Part shown: in pieces, positions 31,574 to 43,570 of the stretch | Layout of the letters: each line of letters starts with the position of its first letter | How positions within the stretch are numbered: the first letter of the stretch is position 1 | Assembly (NCBI RefSeq): GCF_963678635.1 | Contig: NC_087063.1 | Span: forward strand, 45,614,101 to 45,678,100 | From: Symsagittifera roscoffensis | Lineage: Eukaryota > Xenacoelomorpha > Acoela > Convolutidae | Reading direction: 5' to 3' | DNA: 64,000 bases | Notes under the pieces: generated by a model | Databases searched by the model: none | What the model was told of the DNA's origin: nothing | What the model saw: the letters and a program-made list of their open reading frames with translations, nothing else | Position numbers and translations under genes: made by a program

Positions 31574-32451
31574 TGATATTCCACCAAAAAGGACAAAAAC
31601 GCAGATTCAACAGATTCGAAATTTTAGCAGCTAACCTTCCGAATTGACGGTTTTAAGAGATCAACAACGTTATTGGGACGATTAGTGAAACGGTGAAGGT
31701 CAAGATATTCTGGTATTTTGAAATTTTAAAATTTCGAAGTATGACGTCATTTTTCTGAGAAACGTCAGAAACGGCCATTTTGGCAAAAAAAGCCGAAAAA
31801 GAAAACAACAACAACATTAGTTGCGATAACGACAAGAATTGTGATTGAAAAACAACAACAGATTGCAGAAGTAGCAGAGACCGTTCCAAGTTGCAACTAT
31901 TGTGTCGCTACAATAGTTGCAAGGCCGTTGCGAACAACGGTGAAGGGTGGAAGACAGCCTTCCGGAAGGAGAATAAGAGGGGTCTCCGGACTGGAACTTT
32001 TATCATCTTATATAAACTTTTAGCTTCCCTATTATGTCCTGAATTGAATTTAATTAACAACTGAATTCATTCTGCTAAGATGAGAAGCTAGGAGTTGGGG
32101 GAAAGGGTTGATCCATCTTCGATGGAGATGATGATTTTTATCTACTGAACAAAAACAATAATAATTCAATAAATAGTAGTAGCCCTGTTTTTTGTAGTGA
32201 CCTCGTGGTCTGGGGATACTGAGACCCAGCCATGAGCTCACTATTTCTGCATGTAATCTAGTTAATTTGAGTGTTTTGACCGAAGCCGAAAGCAGTAACG
32301 TTTTTGCCTACCCGATGTTGGAAAGACCACCGAAAGTACTGTCTTGGTAGAGACGGTGAAAAGCATGTAGAGCCCTGTTTAGACGTTGGCCAGTCGTCTT
32401 AGAACCTAGCTTTATTTTCCGTCGATATGTATCTTCCGGGCCAATGTTACA
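31574..32451 (+). repeat. Element 1 3' LTR
   Basis: Matches 5971-6873 with small indels. Starts TGATATTC after a purine tract and ends GTTACA; unrelated DNA starting CATGG follows. Confidence 0.85.
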
Positions 32452-33973
32452 CATGGGGAAGTTAGTTTTGATGATGTCCGAGTTTAAAAAAAGATTAGCT
32501 AGCTTATGGATTATGTTTTTAGTAGATGAGAGTGGCCAACGAAGTTCAAGCGCGCGGATGATAGTACTTCTACTGGCGGTTAGAAACTTGAATGAGTTTT
32601 TAGACTTTGTGAATGACTTTAAAAAATGAATATTTATCAAAAGGGTAACTTCAACGGGTTGGATCTTTTCGTGCAGAATAAAAATGGGACGGGAGTCTTC
32701 AAGTAGAAAATTGTTGGCGAGGAAGCAAAAATTGAACATTTGTCTTACGGGATCATAGTTACGGAGGCTACCGTAAAAGTTAGTTAATTTTATGCATAGT
32801 GTGAAATTTGGAAAGTAAGGTGATGTGTATTTAGAGCTAACAAACATGGCGCGGTGGTGTGGATTGCGGGATTGTGAACTTTGAAGGAAAGGTCGTTGGA
32901 AGAATTTATAATGAGTGTAAGTGTGTTAGAATTCATCTTCAACATATTTTCATGAGAGCAGTTAACACCTCGTTTTTTGGCGTCGCAAAAATCAATGTTA
33001 GTGCAAAGTAATCAATATACTAAAAAATGGTTCTTGAGTTTTTGTGTTTCTTGATGCATGGTCAATAATGTGATCAATTTTCTTGTTAGTTCTACAACAA
33101 AAGTAAGATGTATTCATACTTAATGAACGACTTTTCAGTTATTTGTGCATTCAATGCACGGTCAGTTTCATACGGCGAGTCTTCCATAAATCAAACGACT
33201 GTGTGGTCATAGTGATTTTTGGAATTTTGGTTAGCTTTTGGTGCAATGAATTGTTCAAACGTTTGGCTTAAGCCTATGTTCGTGAGTTGATTTAGTTGAA
33301 GTGCGTTAGTTAATTGGTCAATACTTGAATCGCTGAGCTCATCGTCGTCAAAATTTTTTCTTATGGGTACTTTAAGTGGGTTAGTGAAACTATAATATGA
33401 TATCTATGAAAGGGTTAAAAGTAGGGATTGTTCGTCAACATATTGGGCTCGTTGGGTTTGGTTTTCTCCGTTGTAGTAGGTGTACTGGGGCAAGAAGGAA
33501 ATTTTTCACTAAAATGACGATGTATTAGTAAGGCGTGGGTGATGGTATACAAGTCGAGATGATAATGGGCGGTGAATGGGAAATTGTGCTCTTTTGTTTG
33601 TTGCGTGTTTGCGTTTCATTAAAGTTCTTTTTGCGCGTGTGGGGGCAAAGTGGTCAGGTGCGATAGAGGTTTCGTAGTTTGAAGCAGAGTGGGTCAGTTG
33701 ACGAATGGTTATAGAATTATTGGTGCTATTAGTTTGTTGCTGGTGGTTAATAAAATCGTCTGAATCATGCTCTAGCTGCTCATCTGGGAAAAGGGGAAAG
33801 GATAGAAGTAGCGTCAGTGTGTGAGAGGCGGAAGTAGAGTTTTCAACAGGAGTAGGGAGAGTTATATGTTGGAATGGTGTTTTGGGAAAGTTAGTGGGAT
33901 TGGGCTCGGAATCTAGGAATTCATCGGGTTTGTCTAATGTAGAGTTTTTGAATTTAGAGTTAGTATCAAACAT
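32452..33973 (-). pseudogene. Unrecognised minus-strand coding remnant interrupted by element 1
   Basis: On the minus strand an ATG at 33973 opens 154 codons of Ser/Thr/Asn/Pro-rich sequence ending in a basic, His-rich part. Further open stretches follow in changing frames (for example about 33370-33190, Asp-rich then DQLTNALQLNQ). Finally a Leu/Phe/Asn-rich open frame from 32847 reaches the LTR boundary. This looks like either exons of a host gene or a decayed ORF of another transposon; I recognise no domain. At 32452 the frame meets the LTR. If the element and one target duplication are left out, it stays open for about 35 more codons in the left flank, which suggests the insertion split it. 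Confidence 0.35.
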
Positions 33974-34470
33974 TTTAGGGTTGACTCGTCAGAGTCTGTG
34001 TGTGGTGAGTTGAAAAAAAACGGGTCAGGGGGAGGTGAGTTCCGCAACTATAATAGGAGAATCGTGGCGGTGGAGATTAGATGGCTATGGCTAGAAAAGA
34101 AAAACGGATGAGGGACCCAACTTGGCGGCTCCTCAGGGGCTAAAAAGATGAGTGTGTTGGGAACGCAATTTCAGAATGTGAGGTTGTTCTACAAATTGTT
34201 GTTTTGTATGATTCATGGGTGGTTGTTGAAGTGCTATATGAGAAATAGGGCTATATTGTAGGTTACCATTATACGGTAGTACAATTATTCACATAAGTTT
34301 TGTTTCTGAACCATCATGTTAAAAAATTTGCCTATCACAATTGACCTCTAAAACTTTTGTGCAAGTTAAAAAACTTAGAACCCCTAAATCAACTAGAAGA
34401 TTTTTGATTAAATCGTCCGGAAGATTTTGAGTCATAATTCTGATTTAGGTCTGTACGTTATCCACTACCT
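33974..34470. other. Spacer between elements 1 and 2, nothing recognised
   Basis: About 500 bp of mixed sequence without gene, RNA or repeat beyond the edge of the following LTR-like repeat, whose similarity with 63240 begins near 34459. Confidence 0.4.
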
Positions 34471-35318
34471 GACCATTTTTAAACCACTCATGACTGAGTT
34501 CATTAGAAAAGGCTGAACTCAGCGATGGTAAAGTCAGCATTTTCTAACTCATGGTAAAGACCGATGTAAAGTCAGTATTTTCAAATACCTAATAGTTGCC
34601 GCACAGTATTTTCAAACGCCTAATAGTTGCCGCAGCTCAAAATTTTCCTGTTTCACAAAATATTTACAGAAAAATATGTTAGTTTGGCTTACATCAAAAT
34701 CAAATTTAAATACTTGGGTTTTTGAGAAAAACACTACACCTAAGGTGGTAAAAGTCCCATATTCGATCCAGGCCAGAATTTTTTCAAAAGGAGAATGTTC
34801 TGTTTTGAAAAGTTATTGATCTGTTGTGTGTCAGCTTATGTTTGCTCGGTTTACTTGCCTTGTTTCGGGTTGTTGTTGGGCTGTAAGTAACTTTTATTGT
34901 AACTGAAAGCGTTTTTTGTTTCTGTAACTGACCTAGTTAAGCGGTGAATTGAAGAAAAAAAAAATTACGGCGTTGTGTGTTGTCTTTCCGGAGGTGGCGT
35001 AAAAAATTAGATTTTCGGAATTTCCAAAAATTTTTCAATTGAAAATAAATTTTCTCAAAGGGAGTCTAACCAGCATTTGCCGGCTTAGTTGCCGTTAAAT
35101 TTGATGTCTGAAAACGCCAGTTATTGTTTTCAAATTGATAATCAATCCAAACAAATTTTTTTTGAAATGTTATAATTGTTTTTCGACACTATTTGATTTT
35201 TGTGTCTGCTAGCTTGTGTGCTTCGCCAAGAGTTTAAATATGCAAAACTCTGGTTCACCTATGAGAAAAATCTTTCTTTCCAGATTTCTGAATGTGATGA
35301 GGTGAAAATGTGGAGTGC
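34471..35318 (+). repeat. Element 2 5' LTR
   Basis: Starts TGACC and aligns from there with 63250-64000, and its last ~370 bp with 62310-62689 (shared end GTGGAGTGC). Weak similarity of about 10 bp upstream (ATCCACTA) is also shared with 63240, so the left border could be slightly earlier. The element 2 leader follows at once. Confidence 0.6.
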
Positions 35319-35320
35319 GG

Positions 35321-35335
35321 GGGACTGGGCGTCCC
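35321..35335 (+). other. Leader hairpin, element 2
   Basis: GGGAC (35321-35325) pairs with GTCCC (35331-35335) around TGGGC, followed by GTCGTTCCCTGAG as in element 1. Confidence 0.5.
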
Positions 35336-37065
35336 GTCGTTCCCTGAGCGGTATATGACTAAAAACAATTTAAAATATACAAGCAACCAAACAAAAGTAC
35401 TATAGTACCTAAGAAAAAACAAAAAAACAGAAAATAAACAAAAAACCAAAAACAGTTTAAAAAAAATAAGAAATCAGTAGAAATCATCACCCCAGACGAG
35501 ATGTGATACGACCCTCCCGTGTGTTGTTGTTAGATATATTGTTTTCACAGGCATTTATATCAAACACGATTGTTACGATCGAATTTGTGGCCCGTTTCTG
35601 GTGCTTGTACTGTAGGTTTGTTTGAGTATTCAAGCTCGTTAACGCTAATTTGCACTCAATCCGCAAGGGTCTCGGGAAGAGAGCGCAAGACTGATCCGGC
35701 AAGCAGTGCAGGGAGTAGCAGGAAGGGTCTCATGTTCACCTACAATCGACTGTTCTGTATCATCAACAACTTTGTATCCCTTTTGGTACAAACATTAAGA
35801 TATCAATTTGTGGGGGGCTCGACGGTGACTGCACTGAAGTGATCCTCCATTGAGTTGCGAATTTCCGAGTTAAGCACCTTAATTCGGATATTGAACAAAC
35901 CCGGAGGGATATAAAATTACTAGTTTTACTATTTATACAGCCTATAATAATACTCCTATACCGTTTTTCAGTGAAAAACACAGTAAATAAACCGGTTTTT
36001 AGGGTCCAATGAGTGATACTTTGATCCCCCCACGAATCGCGATTTTCAGATATCGATATTTTTTGAAACGGAAAAAGCACTAAATTAGTGAGTTACATCA
36101 GAACTGTACTAGTATATTTAGTGGAAGCGGTTAACTTTAGTTCGGAAGTGGTTGGAACTAACTGGGTACCGAAAACCGAATTTTCTTGATTTTTGAAAAA
36201 ATGAAACGCTACAAAATAAGAAATGTTTTTGAATTTTTTGCGTTAGGACAAAAAACTTTGTTGTTCGGACAACTTTCACTAATGAATCGACAGGTTTTAA
36301 AACCCGTTTGCCAATAACCTTCCGGGTCCCAGTAAAATCGACTTAACATGTTTGATTTAGTGAATTCGTCAATCCGGAGCGGTCCAAATAGCATTGTTTT
36401 TGGCATTTTTTTTCAGCTGAAACGTTTCAGATCGGATTTTTTGCAACGAACTACAAAAGTATAGGCCTTTTGAGCTCAGATCAGTAGTTTTTAGATCAAT
36501 AAGTCAAGAAGTGTGAACAAAGTTAGGCGGAACCTACAAGTGAGAAAATTTTTGAACCTTAGAAAAAAGACGTTTTAGTTAATAACATTAAGACTACTGG
36601 ACAGATTCAGTTGATCGTGGTACCATTACATCGGAAATTAGGTGAGCTTACTCATAAAGCCTTCAATTGTTGAAAAAAATCATAGAAACTTTGTAAGATT
36701 GTTTTTAGCGAAATAACCAATTTGAGAAGGCAGACCCTTCACGTTTTGTAAATTTTTTTGGAAAGCCCTTATACCCCTACCAAAGGGTAATAGCGGTTAA
36801 ATAAGGCCATTTTTACGCTGTTCATGACACAAAGAGAGGGCTAAGGAACCCAGAAAACGATAGTCGAGTTAAAGCTAAGCTAGTTATAAGACCCTTCACA
36901 GTTAAGAAGAAAAGTCAAATAAGCAGCTTAGCTTCAATCCGGAAGGGTCTACGGCCGGAATACACCCTTCCTAGTTAGTTCATATAGCATAATAGACTCG
37001 GAGACCGTATCGGGAAGGATCTCGCGTGAAAATTTTGAACGCCCCAAAAAAGCTATTTTTACAAA

Positions 37066-37374
37066 CACGGAGGGGTCCCAATCCGGAAGAGTCCTATCTT
37101 TGCCAATTCGGAAGGGTCCCAATTTTGCCAATCCGGAAGGGTCCCATTTTTACAAACCCGGAGGGGTCCCAATCCGGAGGGTCTCAATCAGGAAGGGTCC
37201 CAATTTTGCCAATCCGGAAGGGTCCTAATTTTTCCAATTCGGAAGGGTCCCAATTTTGCCAATCCGGAAGGGTCCTAAATTTGCCAATCCGGAAGAGTCC
37301 TATTTTTGCCGTTCTGGAAGGGTCCTATTTTAACCAATCCGGAAGGGTCCCAAATTTGCCAATCCGGAAGGGTA
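37066..37374 (+). repeat. CCGGARGGGTC motif array, element 2
   Basis: About 14 copies of a CCGGAAGGGTCC-like motif in 310 bp, mostly spaced by TTTTGCCAAT-like linkers. The commonest form is AAGGGTC here, against AGGGGTC in element 1. Confidence 0.75.
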
Positions 37375-38176
37375 CCAAAAATATTATTTTTACTAAGAAC
37401 AGAACGGACGTGGTTGTAGGGATCCTAAAATTTAAGTAGACAAAAGAAAGGTAAACAGTGATAGTTATTAGGTTATTAATAGTCAAGCTAGTAAACAGTG
37501 ACTGCACTGGTAACTTGCCTTTTGATGAAAATTTGAAAAGAACATAGTAAAACAAAACAGGTCGCGACACTCAGTTTAATTGAAAACAGAGTTTGACACT
37601 AATTTGTGTGGATAAAAATTTAAATTTTTTCTTGGAAAAGTGGTTGCCTTGAGGATATTAGTAGGTTTAGCTCGGGCAATATGAAGGCAGATAGGTAACA
37701 CAGGGCTCGGTGGGTGCAATCGACATCCACTTGAGAAAAATACTGCCTTCAAGTTTTGTCTGTTTAGTGTGGCACTGAACAGGGAAAACTATTTCTTCTG
37801 AAACAAGTTCTACAATTGAATTGCGACTGACTAAAGTACAAAACACATACAATTTTTGAAAATATTTTTTTTACCTTTCTTCAATTTTTGGATTTAAATC
37901 CTCAATAAATGTTATTAAGTGGGTAGTGATTACACTATTTTTTAGATATATTGATATCATCAGTCTGTGCTAGCTTCATATCTTATAATCAATTTTCAAT
38001 TGTTGTGAATTAATTGTATAGACACTGTACTGTGATAACCTAGAAGGATTCGTGGTCACTATTTAGGTGAAACGTTTGGGATTTATTGTGTTCTGTTATT
38101 ATTATCTGTAGTGAAACAATAAAAACCTCTGCAAACGAATTGAGTGTATAAGCAGTAAGAAGTGATAAATCGAAAA

Positions 38177-40220
38177 TTGAGTCTAGACAAGTCAAGGATA
38201 CCTAAACTAAGTGATAGTTTTCTGAAATTCTTTCCAAAGAAACAAAGAAAATCAATAAACGACCCTTTTGTGGAAAAGATTGCACGGACCCGGAACACCA
38301 ATATGGAGAAAGCTTCAGGCGTAATGGTTGAAACCAAGAGTCAAAAGTCCTCCTAAGGCCAAAAAGCAATGTTAGAAGTAGAGATCCATCCGGACCCTGC
38401 CACAGATGAGAATCGGGCGGGACGTGGAACGGAAGGGAGTGGGAACAGACGATTGGCAAGTGAATCTACTCCGGTAGAACAAGGCCAAGATTTTGCCACT
38501 TCCACGAGGACTGTAGATCGAGAAGAGATGTCCGAACTGTCCGACATCTCGACTGAAAACGTAGCGAAAACAAGATCACCCACTGATAATACCATGATGC
38601 ATAGGGTGACGGGGAAAACCGCAACGTCCTACTCGTTTTTGGAACGAGTGAAGAACACTCTGGGGAACTTTTTCCTATTTAATATGGGAACATGTACAGG
38701 CGATGAGGTTGAAACCCAGGAAGAGGAGGAGGACGAACAAGATGACTTCGGATCTCAACTTAGCCTCAACAGTTCGACTCATGAGAATGGTGCACCCACC
38801 AACAGGGAAACTGGATCTTCGGACCAATTTGGTGTGGTCAGGACAATAAATAAGACTATAGATGCATCACAGCAGTCAAGAGAGTTTGTGACCATTACAA
38901 ATTCGGAAGTGCAATCTGGAGATAGCAGTAACACAGGGCCAAGTAAACCAACAATGGAACCGGAAGCCGATTATGAAGAAACATCGAGACAGAAAGGTAA
39001 GACTCGGGTATCGACTAGCACTAAACTGCCTGGAACCAATAGGGTGATACCACCATTAGTGACGCCATTAGTGGACAAAAGGCATCAATCGAAGAGGCCT
39101 TGACTAGCATAATGGACAGTATAGGAGAAGAGAACGAACAGATAACCCTAAGAATTAGTGATTTGGAGAGGGCAGTCCACGTCGAGAGAGAAAGCCTGCG
39201 GGAAGAGATCAACCGCAACAGGCAAGAAGTCAGCAGAAATGAAAAACGCTTGAAGGAGATGACGGGCGAACACTTAGCCAAAAACTTGTCGCGAATGACG
39301 ACGGAAGCTGAGCAAAGAGAGGTACAGTTGAGAGACGACATGGAGAAGTTAAGAAGCCGGCAAGAGCTGTCTCGTTGGACTCTTGACACGAGAATAGACG
39401 CAATGATGGAGAGGCGCACTCAGGCTATCATGGATAGGTTGGAAGGGCTCCTAGGAAATAGGAGTGAATCGAAGAGTAGGCAAGCAATTTCAGGAGAACC
39501 CAACAGGGAGCCGAGAGTAAATTTCAATGAACAAGCAAACAGAAGAAGGACATATGGATTCACGAGAGGTAGGGGCAGTTCATCCAGTTATGCCACAGGG
39601 AATAATAGGTCGAGGGGCCCAAATATCAGAAGAGGCTCAACTGGCAACAAAGCGACCTCAAGCGAGAGACCAATGCAGACCGCAAATGCGAGTGGGAAAA
39701 GTGATTCCGCAAGCTGGAGTCATGCGGCTTAACGAAGAAGTCGTTCCAGCGACTCGAACAGGAGGGAAAATCCGGAGCTCCTATCGGAGGGCCTATCGGA
39801 GGACAATGACGCTCAAGCGGGGCATTCACGAAATGCAAAATCAATGGCTACAACGAGATCTGGCTATTACAAAAATACTTATGGCAATTTTAACAATGGA
39901 CCAGCTAACCAGGGCAAAAATTGGTACAAACCAAGGGACGACATGGACAGGACATGCGTTTGTGCAAATTGCAGTTCGACGGATCATCGAATATCAGCAT
40001 TCCCAACCTACAAAAAGGGCATGAAACCGATAGGCTTGAGCCTCGAGGATGAGGATGCGTCAGAATTCGATTATATAGATTTCATGAGGGCAGTAATTCG
40101 AAATTCAGCCCAAGGTGTTTCTTTTGTTACTTGGAGGGTCATTTTAAATCGGACTGTCCACAATTTTGGGATGCTGTGGCCGACATCAAGCATCCAAGGC
40201 ATGAGGAAGCTTTATCGGGT
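38177..40220 (+). pseudogene. gag: Gag of element 2, lacking the capsid region
   Basis: Aligns with gag of element 1. The start ATG has become TTG (38177-38179). Open pieces at 38162-38356, 38369-39103 and 39100-39732 carry the basic N-terminus, the acidic part, the coiled coil (about 39130-39400) and the Arg-Gly-rich part. Near 39855 the sequence jumps from the region before the capsid to SGYYKNTYGNF, just before the zinc knuckles, removing about 600 bp of capsid code. The first knuckle has lost its last Cys (CANCSSTDHRISAF); the second (CFFCYLEGHFKSDC) is intact but in another frame. Confidence 0.75.
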
Positions 40221-41201
40221 GTGAAAGCCAGCAAGGCGCGCCTGTTGGGAGAAGCAGAGGAATGCAGAAAAGAGAAACAGCAAGAGCTGGCAACAAAGAA
40301 GATGCAGGCAGTAACTGAAGAAATGCGTGAACCTGAATCAAGGACGGCGGCAGAGGGTTTCAAGATCGACTATAGGGCAGCCGCGAGAGTCCAAAAGGAA
40401 TTGGTAACAAAGGAGATAGAACAAATAGTGAAGCTCGAACCAGAAAATGAGAAAACTCAGGAAAAGCTAAACGCCTTCGAAGCATTGGAGGTCGAAGGAA
40501 CAGAAGCACCGAGCAGTTTAAGCATGAAACTAAATGTGATATCCGGGCAGACGTTCGGCATGTCGAGCGTTGTTGACAACGGTGGCCCTCGAACAAAGAA
40601 ACTCCACGGGCGCTACGTGGAAGTCTATGGACCATATCAGGTGATGTTGAACGTGGATGGGATCAGTATCTATACTAGGACCTTTGTCACATCAGACAGT
40701 GACCAAATAGGGCAGACCTACTTGGGCCAAGAAGAACTTAAGGTCTGTAGAATAGGCCACGACGCCATGATGGAGCAAGATGCGGTACGCATAGGATATG
40801 ACGCAGATGTGACTGCCCATCTGCAGGACACCAAGGGAAAGAAAGTTGGAGTAACAGGAATTCTAGACACTGGTGCGCTGGTTAGCGTGATGCCAGTAGA
40901 GACTTGGGAAAGAATGGGCTTCACGAGGGAAGACTTAAATCCGACAAACCTCAGATTGGCAGCAGCCAACCGTGGGGCAATCCACGTAGCCGGAAAAACA
41001 CAGATAACGATCCTTCACAAGGAAGGACGGGACCTGTGGATGAGCTTCTTGGTAGTAGAAAACCTGGACGACTCAGACCATTTCATCTTGGGCCGTGACT
41101 TCGTCAGGAACTTCGATGTGATGATTGACTTGAACAACGGACTAATAAGGATTAGAAACCCGGACCGGAAGTATGTTAAGCGTCCGATCAATAGAAAATA
41201 A
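40131..41201 (+). CDS. pol: Aspartic protease region of element 2, intact frame
   Basis: A 356-codon frame starting inside the second zinc knuckle. It runs through a Lys/Glu coiled coil and a conserved YVEVYGPYQVMLNVDG segment to a retropepsin domain with VTGILDTGALVSVMP (Asp-Thr-Gly at 40866-40874) and ILGRDFVRNFDVMIDL near its end. It closes at a TAA (41199-41201) just before the spacer towards RT. Unlike element 1, the catalytic DTG is intact. As gag before it is broken, it is probably not expressed from this copy as a polyprotein. Confidence 0.75.
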   Translation: MEGHFKSDCPQFWDAVADIKHPRHEEALSGVKASKARLLGEAEECRKEKQQELATKKMQAVTEEMREPESRTAAEGFKIDYRAAARVQKELVTKEIEQIVKLEPENEKTQEKLNAFEALEVEGTEAPSSLSMKLNVISGQTFGMSSVVDNGGPRTKKLHGRYVEVYGPYQVMLNVDGISIYTRTFVTSDSDQIGQTYLGQEELKVCRIGHDAMMEQDAVRIGYDADVTAHLQDTKGKKVGVTGILDTGALVSVMPVETWERMGFTREDLNPTNLRLAAANRGAIHVAGKTQITILHKEGRDLWMSFLVVENLDDSDHFILGRDFVRNFDVMIDLNNGLIRIRNPDRKYVKRPINRK

Positions 41202-41204
41202 CAG

Positions 41205-43570
41205 ATGAGAACAAGGTGCCAATTTTTTTTGGTAAGAAAAGTAAAACTACAGCCGGGAGAAGCTGTTGTAGCGGTTTTTAGGATGAGGAATTTGAACTCC
41301 AGTGATACTAAACAGGTTAGTTTGGTAAACAACCCAAATAATCAAAGCACAGTGATTTTAGGCCGGAGCTTCTCATTAACACGAAACAGACTATGTGCCA
41401 GCGTGTTATTGAACACTGGACACCACGGTTTCAATCCAGCGTGGAAAGAAGCTTGGTTACGCTTTGCCGATGAGGACCGACTATGAGTAGACAATAATCT
41501 TGACAAGACATAATGTGAAAGACTGCCCCAACCATGCCAATAAAGATAAGATTTTGAAGAGAATTAATGAATTGAAATCTTTTAATAAACTGTTTTCAAG
41601 GAAATCCGAAACGGATGACGGCTTATCGAGCTGCTCAAATTTTCCGGAATGTGCCCCTCGTCATATGAACTGAAATTCGACAAACCGGTTTTGCCGGAGA
41701 TAGAACACCTGAAAGGGAAAATAGGTGAGGGAGTATTTGAAATTTTAAGGGTGTTTTTAAATCTTCAAAATATAAGGCGGATATCGGTTGTTGCAATTTT
41801 GTCGAACACGAAATCGAACTAGAAGAGGGCACCGTTCCCCATAGGGAAGTTGCAAGGCGCATGACACCTCACCAATCGGAGGCGTGCAGAGCGGAAATAG
41901 AAATGTTGCTTGAATACGACATGATAGAACCGTCGAAGTCGCCTTGGGCTTGTGGGGTTGTCATGGCCAAAAGGAAAGTGGGCAGCTTAAGTTTTGTTGC
42001 GAATTTTGTTACTTAAACGCAGTAACAATAAAAGATGCCTACCCGATACCGCGCATTGATGAAATCCTCTCGAATTTTGACGATGCCAAGTTTTTCACAA
42101 CACTGGACTTGGGCTCTGCCTTCTGGCAGGTCCCTCTGCGGAAGAAGGACTTAGAAAAGACCGGATTCCTATGTGAATTGGGGTTGTACCAGTTGAAGAG
42201 GATGCCCTTTGGCTTGTGCAACGCCACAGCGACCTTTCAAAGATTGATGGCTCAAAGCTTTGACCAAAGTGACGAAGAAGTACGGGAATCTTGTGATGTG
42301 TTAAGTGGACGACGTGGTCATAGCAGCACCCACCATGGCAGACCACATTGATAGACTCGATAAGGTCTCTGGTTGCATGAAAAGAGCAGGCTTCAAATGC
42401 AAACAATCGAAATGTGATATACTTAGGGATTCGATCAAGTACCTGGGAAGAACGGTGGAGAGGCATGGCGGTAGGCCGGACCCGGAAGCAGTGGAGGCCG
42501 TGTTGACATGGAAGGCCCCCAGATTGGACACCCAGCTCATGAGCTTCCTGGGGTTTGCGAATTACTAACGTGAGATCATAAAAAGATACACAGACAAGGT
42601 GTACCCCATGCAAACACTGATGCGCAACAGAGAAAAGAAGTCTGAATTAAACGAAGAATCTCAAGCTGCCTTCGAGAACATAAAGCGGGAACTGTGCGAA
42701 GCACCAGTGCTAGGCATGCCCACGGAAAAGGGCATGTACCTTCTCGAGACTGATGCTTCAGTAGTAGCCACCTTAGGAATACTACACCAAGAGCGAGAAT
42801 GGAATGGGAGAACAGTTCTCCGTCCCATCGCATATGGCAACAAGGTGTTGAGTGACACTGAAATGAAATATGGTGCACCAAAGGCGGAAATGTTCGCAGT
42901 GATCACATTCGTGGAGAAGTACCGCGCATACTTAGGGAGTGCTCCCTTTAAGCTACGCGTGGACAATTGAGCGCTATCCTGTTTGAAGACGTACTCGATG
43001 GACCAGAGCTATTTTGGTCGATGGATAGTCAGGTAAGACGACTACCACATGATAATCGAGCACATGGTGTGTGACAAACACCAGAATGCTGACAGCCTCA
43101 GCAAGAAGACTGAGTTTTGTGAAAAACTGGAACAGAAGCAAGCAAATCAGGCAGAGATCAAGGAAGGGTTCTCGTTTTTGAACACAGAGACTTATGAAGC
43201 GCTCCCATGACGAGATGGTTGGACAAATCTGGAAATCCAATTCCGGTACACCACTAGTTACCGGTGGAAGATGCATCGGAAAGAAAGATCTTATCAAAAA
43301 GGGACCCAGTGCCTTTGGATTTATTACTACGTTCGAACCTGGTCCAACAGGAGCTCTCTCGTATGAATATAAACAGTCTCCCCTTGCTGGATAAAACGGT
43401 GCAGGTTACACCGCAGGTGATGCGGATGCGGGGTGAATTACTGGAGAGAGAAGTGACTAGAGATGACCCCGAATGGGCAGCAGCGATGGCATCGCGGACA
43501 GTCAGAGAGAAAGTGAAGATTATGCCATCAAGGAGAGGAGATCGGAAAACAAAGGAAGACTGTCACCTTT
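41205..43570 (+). pseudogene. pol: RT and RNase H of element 2
   Basis: Spacer (41205-41860, several frames), then RT. FCCEFCYLNAVTIKDAYPIP, FFTTLDLGSAFWQVPL and LKRMPFGLCNATATFQRLM lie in one frame (41944-42351), and VDDVVIA in another, with a TAA (42302-42304) replacing the Tyr of YVDD. RNase H (42599-42970) has TDAS, KAEMFAV and LRVDN, then a TGA just after, where element 1 reads on. Useful for comparison, because it shows which stops in element 1 are private. Confidence 0.8.

Larger units (their letters stand above)
5971..32451 (+). mobile_element. Element 1: giant Ty3/gypsy-type LTR retrotransposon
   Basis: A 26.5-kb unit with LTRs at 5971-6873 and 31574-32451. Both start TGAYATTC and end GTTACA (TG...CA). 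CATTG precedes the unit and CATGG follows it, a 5-bp duplication with one mismatch. The order is LTR, ~3-kb leader, gag, protease-RT-RNase H-integrase, macro-like domain, ORF3, purine tract, LTR. Protease before RT and integrase after RNase H is the Ty3/gypsy order. YVDD, an integrase D,D(35)E with 35 spacer residues, and a GPY/F-like module agree. Typical Ty3/gypsy elements are about 5-10 kb, so this one is far larger, mostly because of ORF3 (19752-30737) and the leader. It is dead: gag, RT, RNase H and ORF3 all carry stops or frameshifts. Confidence 0.85.
35319..38176 (+). other. Element 2 leader (5' UTR)
   Basis: About 2.9 kb collinear with the element 1 leader from about 7090. It has the covarying hairpin at 35321-35335, the conserved block around TGGGGGGCTCGAC (35811-35823), and the motif array at 37066-37374. 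No real ORF: the 137-codon frame at 37026-37439 is just the array read in translation. Confidence 0.6.

Noticed and set aside
37026-37439. 137-codon repetitive ORF (GRVPILPIRKGP-like repeats)
   Set aside because: It is only the CCGGARGGGTC array read in one frame; the repeat unit is not under coding constraint and the element 1 array gives no comparable frame.
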